Origin: Desulfoluna sp942491485
GTDB taxonomy: Bacteria; Desulfobacterota; Desulfobacteria; Desulfobacterales; Desulfolunaceae
Length of the DNA: 64,000 nucleotides
Direction of reading: 5' to 3'
Assembly: GCA_942491485.1 (NCBI GenBank)
Contig: CALOAX010000021.1
Coordinates: forward strand, 1 to 64,000
Under the pieces are notes generated by a model. The model had not been told where the DNA came from. It did no database searches and worked only from the letters and a program-made list of their open reading frames with translations. Both the position numbers and the translations under genes were made by a program. This document shows, in pieces, positions 61,925 to 64,000 of the stretch; within the stretch, counting starts at the first letter, position 1; each line of letters opens with the position of its first letter.

Positions 61925-61961
61925 GATCTCACTCCTTTTCAAAGCGACAGTATGAAAAAGT

Positions 61962-62133
61962 GCCTCCGGCGGCAAGGTGTGCCACCTTGAAAGCAGATTG
62001 CGGATGCGCTTTGCCCCTCGTTCCTCGGGGCAAATCACATCCGCCTTTAAAATTGAGTTCGTTCAAACACACGTTTTAAGACCTATTTGTTCACCTGTTT
62101 AAAAGCTTAGCCCCCGGTAGGTCCGCCGGAGAC
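61962..62133. repeat. double-capped element (172 bp)
   Basis: Left cap, AAGGTG/CACCTT, main hairpin (GCGGATGCGCTTTGCCCC/GGGGCAAATCACATCCGC), GTTTAAAAGCTTAGCCC module and damaged right cap GTCCGCCGGAGAC. Same length as 4895-5066. Confidence 0.8.
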
Positions 62134-62203
62134 ACAAGCTGAATAGTTGCCTTCATGTTTCCATTGTCGAGAACGATGAAGGTGAAACAGCCACAGCCGT
62201 TAC

Positions 62204-62275
62204 TCACGGGCGAAGCCCGTCAGCGAATGTGATCGGCCTGAGGAACGAAGGCCGGGAGCATTCGCAAACCTGGGG
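62204..62275. repeat. main hairpin without cap
   Basis: ACGGGC-gaa-GCCCGT followed by GCGAATG/CATTCGC and GGCCT/AGGCC around GAGGAACGA. Ends at the GNAT gene stop. Confidence 0.75.
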
Positions 62276-62281
62276 GCATCT

Positions 62282-62734
62282 TTAACCTAAGCCTCTGGAC
62301 ATCGTGCAATGGTGCTCATGCACGTCTGTGACCTCAAACCCAAACCGCTCATAGAGACGTTTGGCAGGGCTGTGCGTTATGACAAAGAGGGTTGTCGGGA
62401 CCTGCAATGCTTCAAAGCGGTGAATGGTCTGACGAAGCAGCTCGGCCCCCACGCCCTTACCTTGGAACTCCGGCCGAATCTGCATCTGATGGAGGTGCAG
62501 TTCAACGGACTTCGGGATCACCTTGATCATCCCCACCTCTTCCCCGCCCATCACAACGATCCGGGCATGCTGCAATTCATCCCCTGCCTTGTGGCGTTCC
62601 TCCGCATCGTTCCAGCCGTAGGTGTCTTCAAAATAAGGTTTCATCGTCTTGAGCCGGAGTTTGAATAGAAACTCCATGTCGGAAAGGGTGGCAGGGCGTA
62701 ATGTAAATGGGAGGGACGTTGGACTCATGATCAT
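62282..62734 (-). CDS. GNAT family N-acetyltransferase
   Basis: The 150-residue protein contains the GNAT acetyl-CoA site LHLHQMQIRPEFQGKGVGAELL (Q/R-x2-G-x-G/A) and the C-terminal SPAKRLYERFGFEV. Start at 62734 or two codons later; the second ATG is equally possible. Substrate unknown. Confidence 0.8.
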   Translation of the reverse strand: MIMSPTSLPFTLRPATLSDMEFLFKLRLKTMKPYFEDTYGWNDAEERHKAGDELQHARIVVMGGEEVGMIKVIPKSVELHLHQMQIRPEFQGKGVGAELLRQTIHRFEALQVPTTLFVITHSPAKRLYERFGFEVTDVHEHHCTMSRGLG

Positions 62735-62740
62735 GGAAGC

Positions 62741-63340
62741 CTAACGAACACATTTAAATGCATTGCCACCATTGGCATACACAGGGATGTTTGGGGGAAT
62801 CACCATGATGTTGTTGTAGTACGAATGATGAAAACAGCTGTACGGGTTTTCAAGCTTTGTCATGATCTCAGACGCCAGTTCCGGCATGGCGAAAAAGACA
62901 AACTCGCCGATACCAAGGATAAGCCAGGTTTCAAGATGCTCGTCGTCCAGTGGGTTTGGAAGGGCGGGCGACTTACAGAGTTTCTCAAAATCGCTGTGTG
63001 TGTCCGCCTCCCACTCATAAAAAGTCAGAATCTCATCATGATCTGTGGTCAGGTACGGAGCAATGATCGGTTCCCACTCGTCAATTTTCGTTTTCAGGGG
63101 GAATCGTTCCGGGCTTAAGGCCGGGTTTTTAAGTGGTTCGAGCTGTTCATGAAGAAACCAGGCCACCGCCTTCAACGGACTCTCTATGACAAGGGCCGGA
63201 TGTTCGCCACTCCCGCCCCCGATCAACAACTGCGTTGGCGTGCACACAAAATCACCCTCTATATCTTCCAATGGATGATACACAGGCAATCCGCCAAACA
63301 GACCGACTAGTTCATGTTTGAATGAATCGATATGGCTCAT
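62741..63340 (-). CDS. hypothetical protein
   Basis: This 199-residue acidic protein begins MSHIDSFKHELVGLFGGL; AAGGA lies 7 nt before the ATG. It contains many aromatic residues (CFHHSYYNNIMV near the C-terminus) and no known motif. A role as an immunity- or SUKH-like protein is possible from layout only. It is 6 bp upstream of the GNAT gene and probably co-transcribed. Confidence 0.5.
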   Translation of the reverse strand: MSHIDSFKHELVGLFGGLPVYHPLEDIEGDFVCTPTQLLIGGGSGEHPALVIESPLKAVAWFLHEQLEPLKNPALSPERFPLKTKIDEWEPIIAPYLTTDHDEILTFYEWEADTHSDFEKLCKSPALPNPLDDEHLETWLILGIGEFVFFAMPELASEIMTKLENPYSCFHHSYYNNIMVIPPNIPVYANGGNAFKCVR

Positions 63341-63427
63341 GGGGGTCCTTTTTAGGCTATAATACTGCAACGTAAGAACGCCAAGCGTAACGATTTTACT
63401 GGCGTAAGATCGCAAAACAGAAAACTG

Positions 63428-64000
63428 TTATCTCTCAGAATTATCGATAGATACCGGAATTGATCGTTTTCCTTCAAAGTGCTCTTTCATTAAAACGTGT
63501 AAATCTTTTTGTACTTTCAAAGCTTCATCGTCTACTGGAAATTTCTCGATCGACATCGGAAAGTGTTTTTTTCCCAGAAGTATATCCACAAGCTGGTGAC
63601 GTATAAAATTATTGGCTAATTCCTGATCTTCATAAGCTTGAGGGGTATATCCAGCTTTTTTTATATGAACCTTATCAAAATCGAAACCTAATGATTGACT
63701 CATTTCATAAAGCAAATCTGATAATTGATCATTCTTCTTGTCAGCCCAGATTTTTTGCTGACCTTCGTCTTTCTGAGGATATGATTGCAAATGATCTAAA
63801 TATGTCTTCCACGTATCGATTACTTTACGATCTTTGGATTCATTAAACTCTATTCCAACCATATTTAATGCCGATACATGCTGATACGCTAAAGGTAGAG
63901 ATCTTGTTGTCATTAAATCCCTGAAAACTTGCAACTTCTTTTCGCGATTTTTCTTTTTTACGCTCTATGAATTTTTGAATTTGAACGGCAAGAATCGGTC
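63428..64000 (-). pseudogene. DUF6680-like protein, frameshifted and cut by the window edge
   Basis: The 3' part (from about 63934; LQVFRDLMTTRSLPLAYQHV, then SALNMVGIEFNES) is clearly of the DUF6680 type. The normal N-terminal continuation PILAVQIQKFIERKK is present just upstream but in another frame. The break lies in an A-rich run (T-runs at 63948-63960 on the plus strand). A TTG at 63934 would give 168 residues without the N-terminus. AT-rich; possibly acquired. Either a one-base indel, a sequence error or programmed slippage. Confidence 0.6.

Noticed and set aside
1..64000. tRNA or rRNA genes
   Set aside because: No cloverleaf with TTCGAAT-type T-arm or rRNA segment was recognised by eye; a tRNAscan or cmsearch run would settle this.

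Overview
The window (about 57% GC by eye, with AT-rich patches) looks like a chromosome segment of a free-living, anaerobic Desulfobacterota (former Deltaproteobacteria), possibly a Desulfoluna-like sulfate reducer. The pointers are a short assimilatory-type siroheme/4Fe-4S reductase, an oxygen-sensitive glycyl-radical enzyme with its activase, a PEP-CTERM protein, a heme-binding DUF3365 sensor with the LLPICAHCK-type C-terminal module, and many hybrid kinases and c-di-GMP enzymes. The genus is a guess. No rRNA or tRNA gene was recognised.

Layout. 1-9.1 kb: a heme sensor, small membrane, secreted and HD-domain proteins, then an AT-rich island with a PD-(D/E)XK nuclease-like protein. 9.8-17.7 kb: long-chain acyl-CoA ligase, siroheme reductase, a 56-residue small protein, a MazEF pair, a Bcr/CflA exporter and a diguanylate cyclase. 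17.9-26.7 kb: U32 (RlhA-like) protein, DUF6485 and AMMECR1 proteins, a haloalkane-dehalogenase-family hydrolase, and HypE-HypD (trans-4-hydroxy-L-proline dehydratase system). 27-38 kb: PEP-CTERM VWA protein and TPR protein, GNAT, a hybrid kinase with HPt overlapping a REC-GGDEF regulator, and an NtrC-type two-component pair. 38.3-45 kb: MOSC protein and a sulfur amino-acid locus (HTH regulator-metZ-metX-metW diverging from cysE, then cysK). 45.6-57.6 kb: HD-GYP protein, an 1151-residue hybrid kinase, a fused MrfA-MrfB helicase-exonuclease with an IMPACT-family partner, and RsuA. 57.6-64 kb: an IS110 element, a damaged toxin-antitoxin locus beside a strange poly-G region, and small ASCH, VOC, GNAT and hypothetical genes.

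The most unusual feature is in the intergenic DNA. About 30 copies of a mosaic palindromic element fill the gaps. Each is bounded by an 11-bp cap (GCCTCCGGCGG, or its complement on the other side) that faces the neighbouring gene. Inside lie several hairpins. The main hairpin keeps its 9-nt loop (GAGGAACGA) while its stem differs from copy to copy, and the two arms change together, so pairing is retained. A second hairpin class has 20-bp perfect arms of unrelated sequence around a conserved loop. In some places the element supplies the end of a protein: a TGA in one hairpin loop is the stop codon of a neighbouring gene. Tracts of degenerate heptamers, strictly in 7-nt register, lie near these elements; one is a perfect array of 8 + 8 units. 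Two 152/153-bp MITE-like copies and other inverted-repeat elements are also present.

The genes suggest metabolism built on fatty acids, hydroxyproline and sulfur assimilation, with heavy investment in c-di-GMP and phosphorelay signalling. All functions are read from motifs and context only.
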